64,000 bases of DNA, taken from positions 1 through 64,000 of the forward strand of contig JAQGDQ010000117.1 in assembly GCA_030141605.1 (NCBI GenBank), in the 5' to 3' direction. Under the pieces are notes generated by a model that saw only the letters and a list, made by a program, of their open reading frames with translations, did no database searches and had not been told where the DNA came from. Position 1 is the first letter of the stretch. Every line of letters starts with the position of its first letter. This document shows, in pieces, positions 10,866-22,617 of the stretch. This DNA is from Tubiluchus corallicola (lineage: Eukaryota; Priapulida; Priapulimorpha; Priapulimorphida; Tubiluchidae). The translations under genes and the position numbers were made by a program.

Positions 10866-13290
10866 CACGACGTGAACCGAGACCTCTGCACAGTAGTACA
10901 ATAGGTGTCAAATGGTGGGTGTCAAAGCCCCTTTTTAAACACACCCTATTATCAACTTTTGACCACATTCGGTAACGACCGACCGACTGAGTGACTAAGT
11001 TTTACTTCACCCTCACTGATTATTCGTAGGGCCCTAAGTAGTGCCCCTGTTCTACAGAAAGCGATGATATCTGCACTGCGTTAGAGACTTTGGAGTTTCA
11101 AAAGCAAATATCTAATATAGTATAATAATAATATCTAATAAAACTTATCTACACGTCACAGTGTATATTAGGAGCACATCAAACATAGTTGGTAAGGGTT
11201 ATTGTGGGGGGGGGGGGGGATTATTGTTGGCCGGTTGACCTTGGCTTTTGACTTTGATTATCGATAGTCACAGGGTGCATAGAAGTGAGCAAGGCATTTC
11301 TACTTTCAAAGTGTTACAAGACTGTCAGAAGACTATTCTAAGACTTTGGCGAGGAAAGGCGAGACAAGATAATACAAGAACATTTATTCTACAATACATA
11401 GCAAACAAAATACACTTTTAATACAATTTGATCACATTGTGGAGGGGGGGCGAAGGAGCAAGCTAACTAGTAAATAACGTAGAGTGTTTCTGTCATCTTT
11501 CTTCCACATGCTTTGTTTAAACTGGCGGCGAGTGCACAGTACGTTGAAAGTAAGAAATAATAATAAAATAACCCAAACTGACATCCAATTGAGTAGAGTC
11601 ACTAGCTACTAGACCTTGTCACTCAATTGAGGTTTATAGTGTGCCGAATTGCATAAACTGTGACAGAATATGAATGGAAAGATGTGTTAACCTTATGCGA
11701 TACGTAAAACCAGGCTTGTTATTAGTAGTTTTTACTTTTGCGTTTAAGTTGATGGAAATTACCATGAACCGAAACTGGCAGACAGCATTTTCTGAACGAT
11801 AAAAATTATCAACATTCTTGGCTTCTCGATGAGTGAATCTCATGCTGAATAGCGCACTGGCTTATAATTTAGCCGTTAAAACGACCATTCATCTTTTCTG
11901 TGCTGTCTGCAATTGCTTAGCCTCAACTACAACTTGGTGTAGTATACAAATGCAATGTTTGCCTCTTATCGTTCCAGCAGTTAAAGTTAGTGCAGAAGAC
12001 GATTTTGTACATGCATAGAAACTAGTCGATCAGTCCACGGAGTCAAAGAACTCCTGAAATTCTGATCTGCGGATATCGAATAACTAAACTTATACATATA
12101 TATATATATATATATAGTTTGCCTCTTAGCTATATGCAGCATAAAAAGTCTTTGGACCCCCAGCCGTGAATAAGACCACGACTGTTTTTGAAGCAAAAGG
12201 CTCATAACATTGTCAGGAGATAATCAATATACCGATATATATTGGTATATATATCGGTATATAATATATATATATATATATTGATAAAAATCATTGATAC
12301 AATTAGATTGGTGAAATGCACGTTTTATAATTTTAAGAGAATCTTCAAGCTATGAATTTAAGCAGTTTTGTCGCGGTTTACAAATGGAAATAACGCAAAC
12401 GGCGTGCTTTCAATTTATTTCGCACTTTAATATCGGATGAAAGTAAAAATAAATGACACCTACCTTATTATTCAAACAACACTTTCACGTTCAATCCTGT
12501 AATCACTGTGCAAATGTTTAGTACATCAAAAGGTACGTACGACTATTATTGGCATCATTCAGCCATCATAAAAGATTATAATTATATGTTTTCTAAGGCA
12601 ATTTTAAGGAAATATTTACCTTTGCCTTGAAAATTAAGTTCGTTGCTTGAAATTACAGTAAGCAGCCTACTGCTGAAAACACGCGTTTTTTGTGTTTAAA
12701 GCTAAACTTTACATTCTTGCACCACGAATTACGCCTCCTCTGTCACTTTTAATCATGAAAGCAAATCGCGTTTAATTCGACTGCTGTCTGAGCATCGCAA
12801 AAGGCGATTCGATCAACGCGCGGTACTTGGCAATGATTACTTCCCAAAGCAATATCACATATCACATAAGCAAGGAAGCTTTACTCAGATATACTTTTGC
12901 TTGAAAATGACGTTTATTTTCGATTAAGGAGTCTGTATTCCTTTAAGCTTGCACGCAGTAAAATGGTATATGTAAGGCCTAGTTGTTAGAGTAAAGGCAC
13001 AAGCGGTGCCACCTGTTCAGAAGTGTGATAATTTTACTCTTTGAAATACTTTTTAATGCACGAGGAGACTAACACAATCAATATTTTCACCGTAGAAGCA
13101 AAGTAGCTGTAACCTTTTAACAGCCAATGACGATGACGACGATATCAACGACGACGACAAAAAATACAGCTTTTCCAAACACAAACCGCAGCGAAAAACA
13201 TTTAAACTTCATTGAGAAAAACCATCATAATTAACAAAATAGATAAGTGAGCAGGGCTTCTCAAGAAAATCGTATGCAGTTACACCAGAT
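10866..13290. other. Gene-free stretch with low-complexity runs
   Basis: A run of G lies at about 11205-11219. An AATAAATGTT-like LINE 3' tail in minus orientation may lie near 11365-11400. (TA)n tracts are present at about 12094-12116 and 12262-12282. A palindromic AT block is found at 12225-12283. No gene was recognised. Confidence 0.4.
12225..12283. repeat. AT-rich palindrome
   Basis: ATACCGATATATA pairs with TATATATCGGTAT, and the outer TCAATATA pairs with the TATATTGA at the other end. It would form a long hairpin or cruciform. No flanking duplication was identified. Confidence 0.55.
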
Positions 13291-13480
13291 TAAAAAATAA
13301 TAATAATAATTTATTCACAATTTTTTTCAACATCTACACCACAGAGATCCGGGTTTATTTTGACAAGAAGTTGACATTTAATCTTTCGTTGCAAGACTCA
13401 GTGATTGGTTTCTGAATTGTAATCACACAAAGATACATGTTATGTACACAAAGATAAGCATAAGCGCAGCATAAGCATCA
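13291..13480 (-). mobile_element. Possible 3' tail of a minus-strand LINE
   Basis: On the minus strand the segment ends in GTGAATAAATTATTATTATT, a tail form common in L2/CR1-type LINEs. No coding remnant was found upstream, so the assignment is weak. Confidence 0.25.
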
Positions 13481-13609
13481 TTTTCATTTTTGTCGAAATT
13501 TTTGTGGTATTAAACGTATAGCCATATTATGTCAAACTTGCAAAAATAGTCCATCCTTCCGGAATCTATCTTTGGACAACTGACTGACCATCTAAATAGA
13601 GGCCAAGTA

Positions 13610-13960
13610 AACAACCGTCTACAGAAACACACAGACGGCAGATCTTTAGACAGACAGACAGACAGATAGACAGGTACTCAAAAAACATAAACAACAAACA
13701 AAAAGCAAGCAAGCAAATCATTAAACCAACCAACCAATCAATCAACCAACCAGCCAATCAACCAACCAACCAACCAATCAATCAGCTAATAAACTACCAA
13801 CCAACTAACTAACCAAGCAACCAACCGGCAAAACTACCCAACCAACCGACAAGCCAACTAAACTACCACTATACAACTAACCAACCCGCTAGTCAGTCAG
13901 CCAAACGCCAACTAAACAGTCATGCAACCAAAAATAACAATTACCAGCCAATCAACCAGC
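13610..13960. repeat. Degenerate CAGA and AACC/CCAA simple-repeat tract
   Basis: A short (CAGA)n run (about 13651-13670) is followed by about 250 bp of irregular CCAA, CAAT and AACT tetranucleotides. The 63-codon open frame on the minus strand is a by-product of the repeat. Confidence 0.75.
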
Positions 13961-14990
13961 TATAGACAGTCAATTAGTAAAAAAGACAGCTGGCCGCACT
14001 TCTAAACCCAACCAAGGGGCTTGCTATATTTCGTAAATAGGTTTACGCCATTTACTAGTTAACATTTCTAACACAAAAGTTTTCTCAATAACATGATTAG
14101 TGAATTTAAATAGCGATCAATCAAAAAGTAACTCCATATCAAGGAAGCCTCGAGTTTGTGCTATGAATATGCAAAGCAAAATTGAAGATCCAGTACCAGT
14201 ATTCATTTATGCAAAATCTGGTCAGTGTAATGTGGCGGATTCATTAGACTCGAAGCAGAATTCATAGCAACTGAGCTAGTTTTTCATTTTCATTTGGCAA
14301 CATATAATAATGTTATGCAATCGCGTCGGGACATGTAAATTTCGGGACAAGATTTTTAGATTTTCGTTTACGAGCTTCAAAGTGGCGGCAGAGGTAGCCG
14401 CCTACATAGAAAAATTCATAAAAACTCGCAAAAGCTCACAAATAAGAGCAAAAAACTGTCACGGTGCTCTCAGCTAATAGGAAGTTACGTCTAATGACTT
14501 TATTAACAGACATTGCATTGTTTTAATGCCAAAAATTAATTATCCTTTGAGTGAATAACGTACTTGGTGGTTTCGCTAGAGACTCTATTTTATGCAGACA
14601 GCTAGTGCCATCTCGCGGACAAAGAAGATTACTGTTAGTAACGCGGCTTCACGTGTGAAGTGCGCAGATTGCACGATGCACATTTAAAACTAGCCCAACT
14701 AGAGAAAATTAGTTTTCTATAATAATGGTTTTTAATACCGAAATAAACTGCAAACCAATAGATAAATGAAGTTAGACAAATGTCAGAGTAACTCCTGTCA
14801 TGTGCTGCCCATGTGTTTGCAAACGGAATGCGTCTGAACAACAGACCCAAAAACGAAGACATCAGATAGTAAATATGTTAGAAATGTAGACCACCATTTT
14901 GTTTTGGTGTGGCGTGCTAGTAAATGTTTTTCTAACAAACATATTCGAACTCACGACTACAAATTATTGCATTATAAAATGTCTAAGCGC
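13961..14990. other. No gene recognised
   Basis: Several short frames without recognisable domains; nothing further could be supported. Confidence 0.35.
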
Positions 14991-14992
14991 AA

Positions 14993-15033
14993 TCTCATCA
15001 TCATCATCGTCGCTGTCGTCGTCGTCGTCGTCG

Positions 15034-15070
<37 letters not shown>

Positions 15071-15072
15071 TA
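14993..15072 (+). repeat. (TCA/TCG)n trinucleotide microsatellite
   Basis: An ATC run with a GTC-rich centre. It creates overlapping poly-Ser and poly-Ile/Val frames that are not genes. Confidence 0.9.
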
Positions 15073-16949
15073 TTAAGTATTATTATGAATTAGTCAAGTT
15101 ACAGTGTCGTGATTTCAAGAAACAAAAATTATCGAATAGTAATAGCCGTGCTGTACTATTGCGAAACATATTGCTTATGTGTTCCTGAGAATAACCATGC
15201 TGTACAATAGGCCGTCACCATGTTTTTATTTGTAGTCAGATTGCTTACGTGAATGTACGCTCTTTAGAAGACATGCTTTAAAAGCTTAAAACACATGAAC
15301 AAGAGCTTCGTTGGGCAATTCTACAAGCGTAATGCTACAACGTTTTATAAATAATACTTTTTATAAACGTCTTAAAATAAAAAAAACATAGTCACGTACA
15401 GTATGTTGGTCTGAGTATAACTACTCTAAAAATCTTCATTCTATAAGTCTTTGGCTTTGTATAAAGTTAAGAAACTCACTTTGAATGATGTTTTATTTCA
15501 CTTTCAAGAAGGTTTTTTCTTGTAGTTAACGTGTACCTAATAAAAAATGGTTTCTCTGGTTTAGAGTCCCAGACTTCCAGAGCTGTGCGGAACTTGATTT
15601 ATTGGGAATAACTTCTGCTAAGCAGGCTCGTGTAGAGTGCTTTCATAATTTATAAAGGTTGGCCATCCGCTTTATTTTCCTTAGCGCTACTTTGTCTAGG
15701 TTGCTAGGTCTTGTTTTATTCAACCTAATGGTTTGCAGTTAACTGATGAATAGGGAGCAGAGTTCATGTTTGCTTTTTGTACTGACTAATGTGGTGTGTT
15801 CGCACTGCTGAGCAATTTTATGTGTATATTTGAAGGTATAACCTGTAGAACAGCTATTGTGCAAACTCGATGTGTTAATATAATCTGGTCTGAAACGCTG
15901 AGTGATTATGAAGCCGCAGTCTTAAATGTAAAGCTTCAAATTAAAAATCGGAATGATTGCATATTATACCAGTGAAAAGCTTCAACCTGAAAAAACGAAA
16001 ATTTTGTATTGTGAAGAGCTTTTTCTTCTGATTTTGCATCTGTTTTCTCGAGTTAAATGACCACTTATGACCGGTTAGGAGTATTTATTATTGTATCCAC
16101 TTTTGTAGACCTATTAAAAGCGAATCGAACATTAGGTTGAAATTTGAACGTTTAAAACGTATTCTCAATAGAACAGACGAACATTTTTGAGAGACACTGG
16201 ATGCATGCTGCTAATGTATACCGTGGTTTGTTACACAGAGCATGCCAACGTCTGTAGCACACAAATCTTTTTATGCAGCAGAAAAACATTAAATAGCCTT
16301 TTTAGATTTTAGTATTTTTACAAAACTTCACAAGAACTACAAGCTTTCCTCCCCAAAAATAAAGGATATTCCCCACGAAAATTAGTGGAAAGCGCGCTAG
16401 TATTTTCTATTTTGTAAACTGTAATTAAATTGTGTCAACGGGTGAAAAGTGCACACTAATGTAGCCGAGAAGTCTGTGACCCCAAGTGAACGAACCATAG
16501 AGAAATTTTTATACCCGGGGCGATACTCATAATAATTACCTTTAAGGTAACTACTGAATACGATTTAAAATCCATTCTGCGCAATTTTTAACCTTTGCTC
16601 CTCTGCCAAGGCCTCTAGCAAAGAAAAATAAATTCTACGTATTATTGAGGCAGTGAGGTATTTACGTAGTTTTGCTATTGCTGTCCTAGTACGAAAATCA
16701 ATAAGTAAAATAACAGTATGTTGTAACACATTTGTTGATTGGTTGTATGAGGTTTTTTGTGATCGCAAAATAAGATCGGAAATTCGGCTAGAACAGCCCA
16801 GCGTGGCTGGCAGGTAGAACATACTACATCTAGTGTACTTGCTTTTTAACGACGTTGCATACTTGTAAAGCGGTTTAATTCACGAACAAGTGACATTGCT
16901 TTAAAACCACATTGTCACAAGTAAAAAGCGATTGACATTCCTGAGTTGA
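15073..16949. other. No gene recognised
   Basis: A minus-strand frame of 85 codons at 16565-16822 has no recognisable motif or splice context. Nothing else was supported. Confidence 0.35.
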
Positions 16950-17155
16950 GCAAACGGCTGTACCTAACGATCATATAAGGACAAGCTTTATACAACATTA
17001 CTGCATGCCCGATGCAAGTCCTGCATGCAGAAAGGCAGTATGTAAGTGGTATAAAATTTAAGGACTAATTTTTTAAGCGTTATGTAAGTGGTATAAAATT
17101 TAAGGACTAATTTTTTTAAGCGTTATGTAAGTGGAGGGTTTTCTTGTGCTTTAAG
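16950..17155 (+). repeat. Dispersed repeat family A, copy 2, with internal duplication
   Basis: This is the same family as 2170-2332. Inside it a ~42-bp unit (GTAAGTGGTATAAAATTT plus AAGGACTAATTTTTTAAGCG) is duplicated in tandem at about 17042-17083 and 17084-17126, where copy 1 has one unit. It ends with the shared GGAGGGTTTTCTTGTGC block. Confidence 0.75.
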
Positions 17156-17695
17156 AGTCCGAAATAAAATACAGAAAGAAAACGACAGATTGCCATAAGA
17201 GGTCTACCACAATACTAGACAGCTGCTAATCGGCTTGCTTAATATGTTTGTTACTTACTGATCAGCTTTAGCAAAGTGTGGGTTGAGGGGGATAAGCAGA
17301 CCAAAAGCGACCTGTGAGGCTACTCAATTAAAATACACTGGCACTAAAATACAATAAACTAGGCTTTCGTTAATAAGCAGGTATATATAGCAGATACACT
17401 TTGTATTATCGCTGCTGCCAAAAGTAAGAATTCTATGGAATAATTACATTAGTTTATCTCTAGTCATCACCAATGACGCAATTTGTGACCATGAGCGTGA
17501 TGGTGCGAACCGTAAGGAATAAAAATACTAAGCTAAGAGCACGGGTCATCTAGCACGTCAAGACTAAACGAAATTTGCCATTCAATTACCAATTAAAACT
17601 TGCTACATCGTTTGAGGCATAGCAAAGGTGAGTCGTCAAAGTTAACGTCTGAATGTGCGCGGCTAATAGAGCATTTAACTGGAATTACGTTAGAA
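17156..17695. other. Upstream region of the glycosyltransferase gene
   Basis: No clear TATA box or known element. The reading frame of the gene stays open upstream to about 17600, but no ATG occurs there in frame, so this part is probably 5' leader. Confidence 0.35.
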
Positions 17696-19188
17696 ATGAA
17701 ACGTTTTATCACTATTTTTATCACAATGACAGCAGTTTTCCTTGCTGGATTTATGTTATTTGTTAATTATGCGAATGATTGGGAACAACAAATCTCGCGG
17801 AAAATAACTCTCGTAATAAAATCTGACGATGCGTTTGAAAAGATTCAGAAACCAAGTAAGAACGTGATGGTGTTTGTCGCTGTTGCCAGTGCTTATAAAG
17901 ATCGTGAAACTAGACGTAACAATCTCAGAAAAACGTGGTTAAATGTTAGCGAGAATGTTGTTTACAGGTTCTTTACTGATCAACTGGATAGCGAGGGCAA
18001 AGAGCTTTCTACAAACTTTTTAGCAAACTTACGGACTGAGCAAAAACGCTATGGCGACATGGTGTTCACAGATGTTCCTTCAGGATTGAATAATGGTAGA
18101 AGAATGATCTGGATCATGGAGTGGGCTGTACAGAATTACAACTTTACATATTTTCTGAAAGCTGACGATGATGTGTTCGTCTGCATGGAAAGACTAGTGC
18201 GGGAACTTCAAGTTAGACCGAAGGAGCTATTTTACTGGGGCTGGGCATATTGTCATAGAACAGGTATTTAAAGTTGATAATATATCCCGGAAGAAAAAAC
18301 AAAACAGAAACCAAAAACATTTTGTAAGCTTACCACGCACGAGTACACAAAATCTTTGCTCGGCAAAAGTATTTTTTAACATTACGAATTAGTAATAATA
18401 TTGTTTACAACGGCACTGCCAGATGCCTTTTTGTTTTGATATTGTACATGTTAATGCAGTATTATACAGCGTTTAATGTTAAAACAAAGAAATTTTGGCA
18501 ATGTTGTAAAATATAAATGTTTCTGAAATTTTCCTGTAAATTTAATTCTAGTGTTTGTGTAGCCTTGTTATCATTTTCTGACTCTCTCCGCTTTAAACCA
18601 GTTTTTGAGATACTATTAAAGTATTTTCGTACTTTAAGGACTTTATTCAGTCCTTTCACACGGTATAGTATTGCTTTCTGTTGCTCTAGATTTCTTTTTA
18701 CAGGTGTGTACATGGATGAGCATATCATTGTGTTAACAGCGGATTTAGTTAAAATGTTAGTGGACAAACATAAACGCAATGAACTTATGTGCACTGATCA
18801 CGGTGGCTTCGGACTCGGTTACTGGCTGAGCAACTGGGAAAAGGAAACACAGCAACGAATGGACATGTTTGCTGATAATAAGCGACATCACTGGCCAAAA
18901 CGTGGTTTCTCTCCCTACTCTGAAAACATAAGAACCTATCAAGATATGTGTAACAGGTATATCAGCGTTCACCATTGGTTGTTAACTGATGATATGAAAA
19001 ATGTTTGGTCAACCAGGAATGAGGTGGCGCATGACAAATATAGCATACCTCCTGTGAACATGACAACGTGTGGACACGCCAGAAAGGGGTATTTGGGTAA
19101 AATAGGCCAAAAGTTCATGGCATGCAGTGATGCCGCATTCAAAAGTAAAGCTAATATGTGGAAGGGTTGGCAAAGTAGGATCGTTTAA
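17696..19188 (+). CDS. GT31-family beta-1,3-glycosyltransferase (B3GALT6-like), two exons
   Basis: Exons 17696-18263 and 18704-19188 join in phase 1 (donor CAG|GTATTT, acceptor TTTTTACAG|GT) to give 350 residues. The start is the ATG at 17696: it is followed directly by a ~20-residue hydrophobic segment (residues 4-24), which makes a type II Golgi membrane protein. No earlier in-frame ATG exists. The lumenal domain has the GT31 signs: R-R-x-x-L-R-x-T-W near residue 75, F-L-K-A-D-D-D-V-F with the metal- and nucleotide-binding D-D-D at 157-159, then F-Y-W-G-W and V-L-T-A-D-L-V. Three N-glycosylation sequons are visible (N-V-S, N-F-T, N-M-T). Where family members usually have an E-D-V-x-x-G-like motif, this protein reads G-G-F-G-L-G before Y-W-L. 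Human B3GALT6 adds the second galactose of the glycosaminoglycan linker; whether this protein does is unproven. A MITE starts two bases after the stop codon. Confidence 0.8.
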
Positions 19189-19190
19189 CA

Positions 19191-19571
19191 CAGTGGTTCC
19201 CAAAGTAGGGGTAAATTACCCCCCGGGGGTAATATGTTTTTTTTTGGGGGGGGGGGGTAACGGGCACCCCTCTGAAAATTTTTGTTGTCATTCATTTCTT
19301 CTTGTTTTCGTTTGTTCGAGTAATAATTACTCGAACGAACCTGCTCACTCAGTAATGAGCAGGTTCAGTAATTGTAATTCTTGTTTTGGCAACAATACAA
19401 CAACACCTGGAAATTTATTTATGTCACGAGCAAACATAAATAATTTTGCTTGCTTGTGGTATATACGTTTGTTTACTTTTTGAGTTGGAGAAGCAGTACT
19501 AGGTGGGGGGTAATGGACACGACCAGGTTTCCCGATTTGGGTAACGGTCCGAAAAAGTTTGGGAACCACTG
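19191..19571. mobile_element. hAT-type MITE inserted at the stop codon of the glycosyltransferase gene
   Basis: A 381-bp element with perfect 14-bp terminal inverted repeats (CAGTGGTTCCCAAA at 19191-19204, TTTGGGAACCACTG at 19558-19571). It is flanked by a perfect 8-bp duplication GTTTAACA (19183-19190 and 19572-19579), the hallmark of hAT transposition. It encodes no transposase. Next to the left end is the palindrome ATTACCCCC/GGGGGTAAT. Two adjacent hairpins lie in the middle: GTTCGAGTAA with TTACTCGAAC (19314-19336), and GAACCTGCTCA with TGAGCAGGTTC (19337-19366). A G-run is at 19245-19257. The left duplication contains the last sense codon GTT and the stop TAA, so the open frame is unchanged while the 3' UTR is now interrupted. 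Confidence 0.92.
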
Positions 19572-19579
19572 GTTTAACA

Positions 19580-21040
19580 CTATAATCTCTGAAGTTGCAG
19601 ATTTAATTGCTTTGCGTTGTTATTCGGGTAAACATATTAATCCGCTGAAATTTGGGTCCAATTTGATCTAATATAAAACAAGAACAGATTTTTAAAGATA
19701 AACCTGCGTAGAAAAATTATGCTATTTATGTTATCATAGTTACAGAGAAACTTTTAAATCCTCAGTTCCACATGCTAACTATAATATTGCTGATGTCCGT
19801 CATACAAGACTCATTAAGATCACAATTTAGTGTTTTGAAATAAACGGCAGCTTTATTAAACAATAATAAACTCAGCTGTAACAGCTTTCAGATTATCGCA
19901 GCCACGCCGTTCTGCTTCATGACATTGAACTACTCGCTGATGCAATTAGACAACAATGCAACAAGTGCTGCCACCTGTTAGTGACAATGCATACCTTACA
20001 CTAACCACCACTTTAATTAACAACACTCGCAGTTTTCACATCCAGCAGACTCCCAAATTCAACTTTAATTTGCTCGGCTACATATTTTTCCTCAGAATAA
20101 ACGCGGTGTTAATTTGCATTAAAACTGATTAATCGATACCAATGTAGGCTGTATAATTAAATGACATTTAGGATGTCATGAAATCATAGCAACCCTTCAT
20201 AGAAAAAAAACAAAAGGCCATGCTCCTTCCAAGAAACTAGTAGAAAGACCTCTTGAATAATAAACACTTATTTTAGTGTCTGATAATGCTGCCAATCCTC
20301 CCTGCCATACACTCTGATATATAGACATTAAATGACGTGGGAACGGTTCATGTTAGTTTCTCGGTTGAACTTGTATCACGAATCACACCCATTTCTTCAA
20401 AAACTCCGTTGATTTTTCATTTCTGGGGATAAAACGTGATAAGAATTTAAAAAATAAATTACAATGTTTAAAAAATTACGAAAATGGCCTTTATATCTAC
20501 TTGTGATAAATTTAATCTAACGAGATCCTGACACCTTGATCAAAAATCAAAAATCATTGCGAAAAGAGGCCCTGTTTTACTGTACAGTATTGTGAAAGCA
20601 ACAAAATTCGGTTACAATCACGCGTAGTTCTCAACAGCCTCAATAGATGTCGCTTTATGATCAGCGGCTTCGATATTATTAGTGATTAAGCGTGCAGTGT
20701 TATTCGGCAGCAGTGTAAGTGAAAAATGCAACGTGAAAAATGTTACACATGAAAAAATGAAGTAGCTTCATGTAGTCGTGCATAAAATATGGTACAGCAC
20801 GCTCACGCGACAACATCTCAGCCAGGACAAAAAGACAAACAAAAGATGCTGGTTTTGCAACCATCTATGAACGCACGAAAGCAATAGTAAACTTGAAAAA
20901 CTGAAAATTTTTGCAACTCTACTGGAACTCGAGCTTCAGACTTTTTGTCTTCCAGATAGCTCTGCTAACACCATATGTATCAGTTTTATGTATCGCAATT
21001 TCTCTTAAATACATCACGTATCAACACAACACAAGTAATT
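19580..21040. other. No gene recognised
   Basis: Presumed 3' flank of the glycosyltransferase gene, then AT-rich DNA without recognisable coding or repeat structure. Confidence 0.35.
19839..19844 (+). promoter_or_regulatory. Candidate polyadenylation signal for the glycosyltransferase gene
   Basis: An AATAAA hexamer about 650 bp after the stop codon and beyond the MITE. It is the first clear plus-strand AATAAA downstream, but its use is not shown. Confidence 0.3.
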
Positions 21041-22617
21041 TGCAGCCAGCTGTCTTTGCAGAAAATAATGACAATCAACGTGTTTGCAGTAAATTGACTG
21101 ACAGTTTAGAAAAAAAATACAATCACTGCCGGAGTGTTTTGTGGCCTTTCAAAAGCGTTTGATTTGGTCGATAATTCCATTTTAACCAACAAGTTATTTC
21201 GTTACGATATTCGGAGGATTGCATCCAACTGGTTTAGAAGCTACTTGACTAATCGCTTGCAAAGCGTCAAATGCAACAATACAATATCTGATAATTTAAT
21301 TCTTAACTGTGGTGTTCCACAAGAATCCATTCTTGGTCCATTACTGTTTCTTGTTTATATCAGTGATATTGCTGAACAACATGAAAATAACACAATTCGC
21401 TGACGATACAACAATATTTATGGATTTTTGCAAACTTTCGATTACCAATATGAATAATATGCTAAATAATCTTTCGAAGTAGTTTAATTGACACTTAATT
21501 CTAGCAAAACAAAATGTATCATGTTTCGCTAAATTTAACCCACTCCTCAAAATAGTACACTTTTCATTGACGGTGAACCAATTGAATTAATCAAAGAGAC
21601 CAAATTCCTTGGTATCATCCTTCACGAAAATTTGGATTAGACTTCACACATTAACATCATCAGTCTCTTTCACAGGTTCATCTCATTACGTTATAGAACT
21701 CCTTAATTCTACCCTACTCAAACTTTGCTTGTATTCTCTGGGGCTCCACTTACTGACCTGTCAGATTTATATCCACATCGTGCACTGCAACGAAAATTCT
21801 TGCGTAGTTTTATAGTCTTTCTAAATTTTGTACAATTCTAAACAACACTTTAAGGATTGTATACAATTAACAATTGATGAGCTCGTTAAGTATAATATTG
21901 GTGTGTTCATGTACAAAACCCAGTTTAATTTGTTTCCTTAATTTTTTAAAAATGTCTAACGCCATAACACAAGGTATAGCCAACATTATGTTAAATATTG
22001 CAGAACCAACGTTGCTAAACATTTTATTTCTTTTTAGGTCCCAATGTTTAGAATTCTATTTCATGTAACATTGAAACAGTATCATGGCTACCTAGATTTA
22101 AAAAAATGATGAAAACATATCTCTTAAATACATATTAGGTGAAGTTGGTCTCGACCTATTCTGCTTATGTTGCATGTACTATGTTGGATGCCACTCACAG
22201 TCCGTCTCTGTTCATTACAAATTTATGTTTGGTGATAGCCATTTCATCGCATTTTTATCAGCACCACTTCTTCATTTCTTTGCATTTTTTTTTACAATTT
22301 TTAGCTTCTTATCTTTTACTCACATTACTTACCTACACCGTTATTTTACCGTCATGTCATCCCGTTCATTGCTCATCTCTTTTATTCTGCCCCTAACACC
22401 TAACAAAACACCATGTATTGCAGTTGGGCTTTTCATATCTTAGCTTTTAGCTCAGCAGCAAGCAGTTGCGTATTAATTGTTCACATATTAATTGCTCTCT
22501 TGATAAGAAACTGTTAGTAATTTCTTCCATTTTGTTTACTATTGTGTAGTTGTACTTACAATATACATATGTACGTGATTGTAATGGAGTTTTTCTCTAA
22601 TAAACAATAAACAACAA
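21041..22617 (+). pseudogene. Degraded LINE reverse transcriptase and 3' UTR, CR1/jockey-like
   Basis: Near 21083-21160 the RT block L-T-D-S-L-E-K-K-Y then G-L-S-K-A-F-D-L-V-D-N-S begins. It continues with N-W-F-R-S-Y-L-T-N-R, C-G-V-P-Q-E-S-I-L-G-P-L-L-F-L-V-Y-I-S-D-I (to about 21370) and, after a frameshift, F-A-D-D-T-T-I-F at about 21394-21420. Later pieces include E-T-K-F-L-G-I-I at about 21595 and A-L-Q-R-K-F-L-R at 21786-21810. The 3' UTR ends in AATAAACAATAAACAACAAG at about 22600-22618. The polymerase box itself is intact but several frameshifts and stops kill the copy. It is related to the relic at 1-900. Confidence 0.85.

Noticed and set aside
17600-17695. N-terminal extension of the glycosyltransferase
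   Set aside because: The frame is open but begins with TTG; the ATG at 17696 places the signal anchor at the N-terminus, as expected for GT31.
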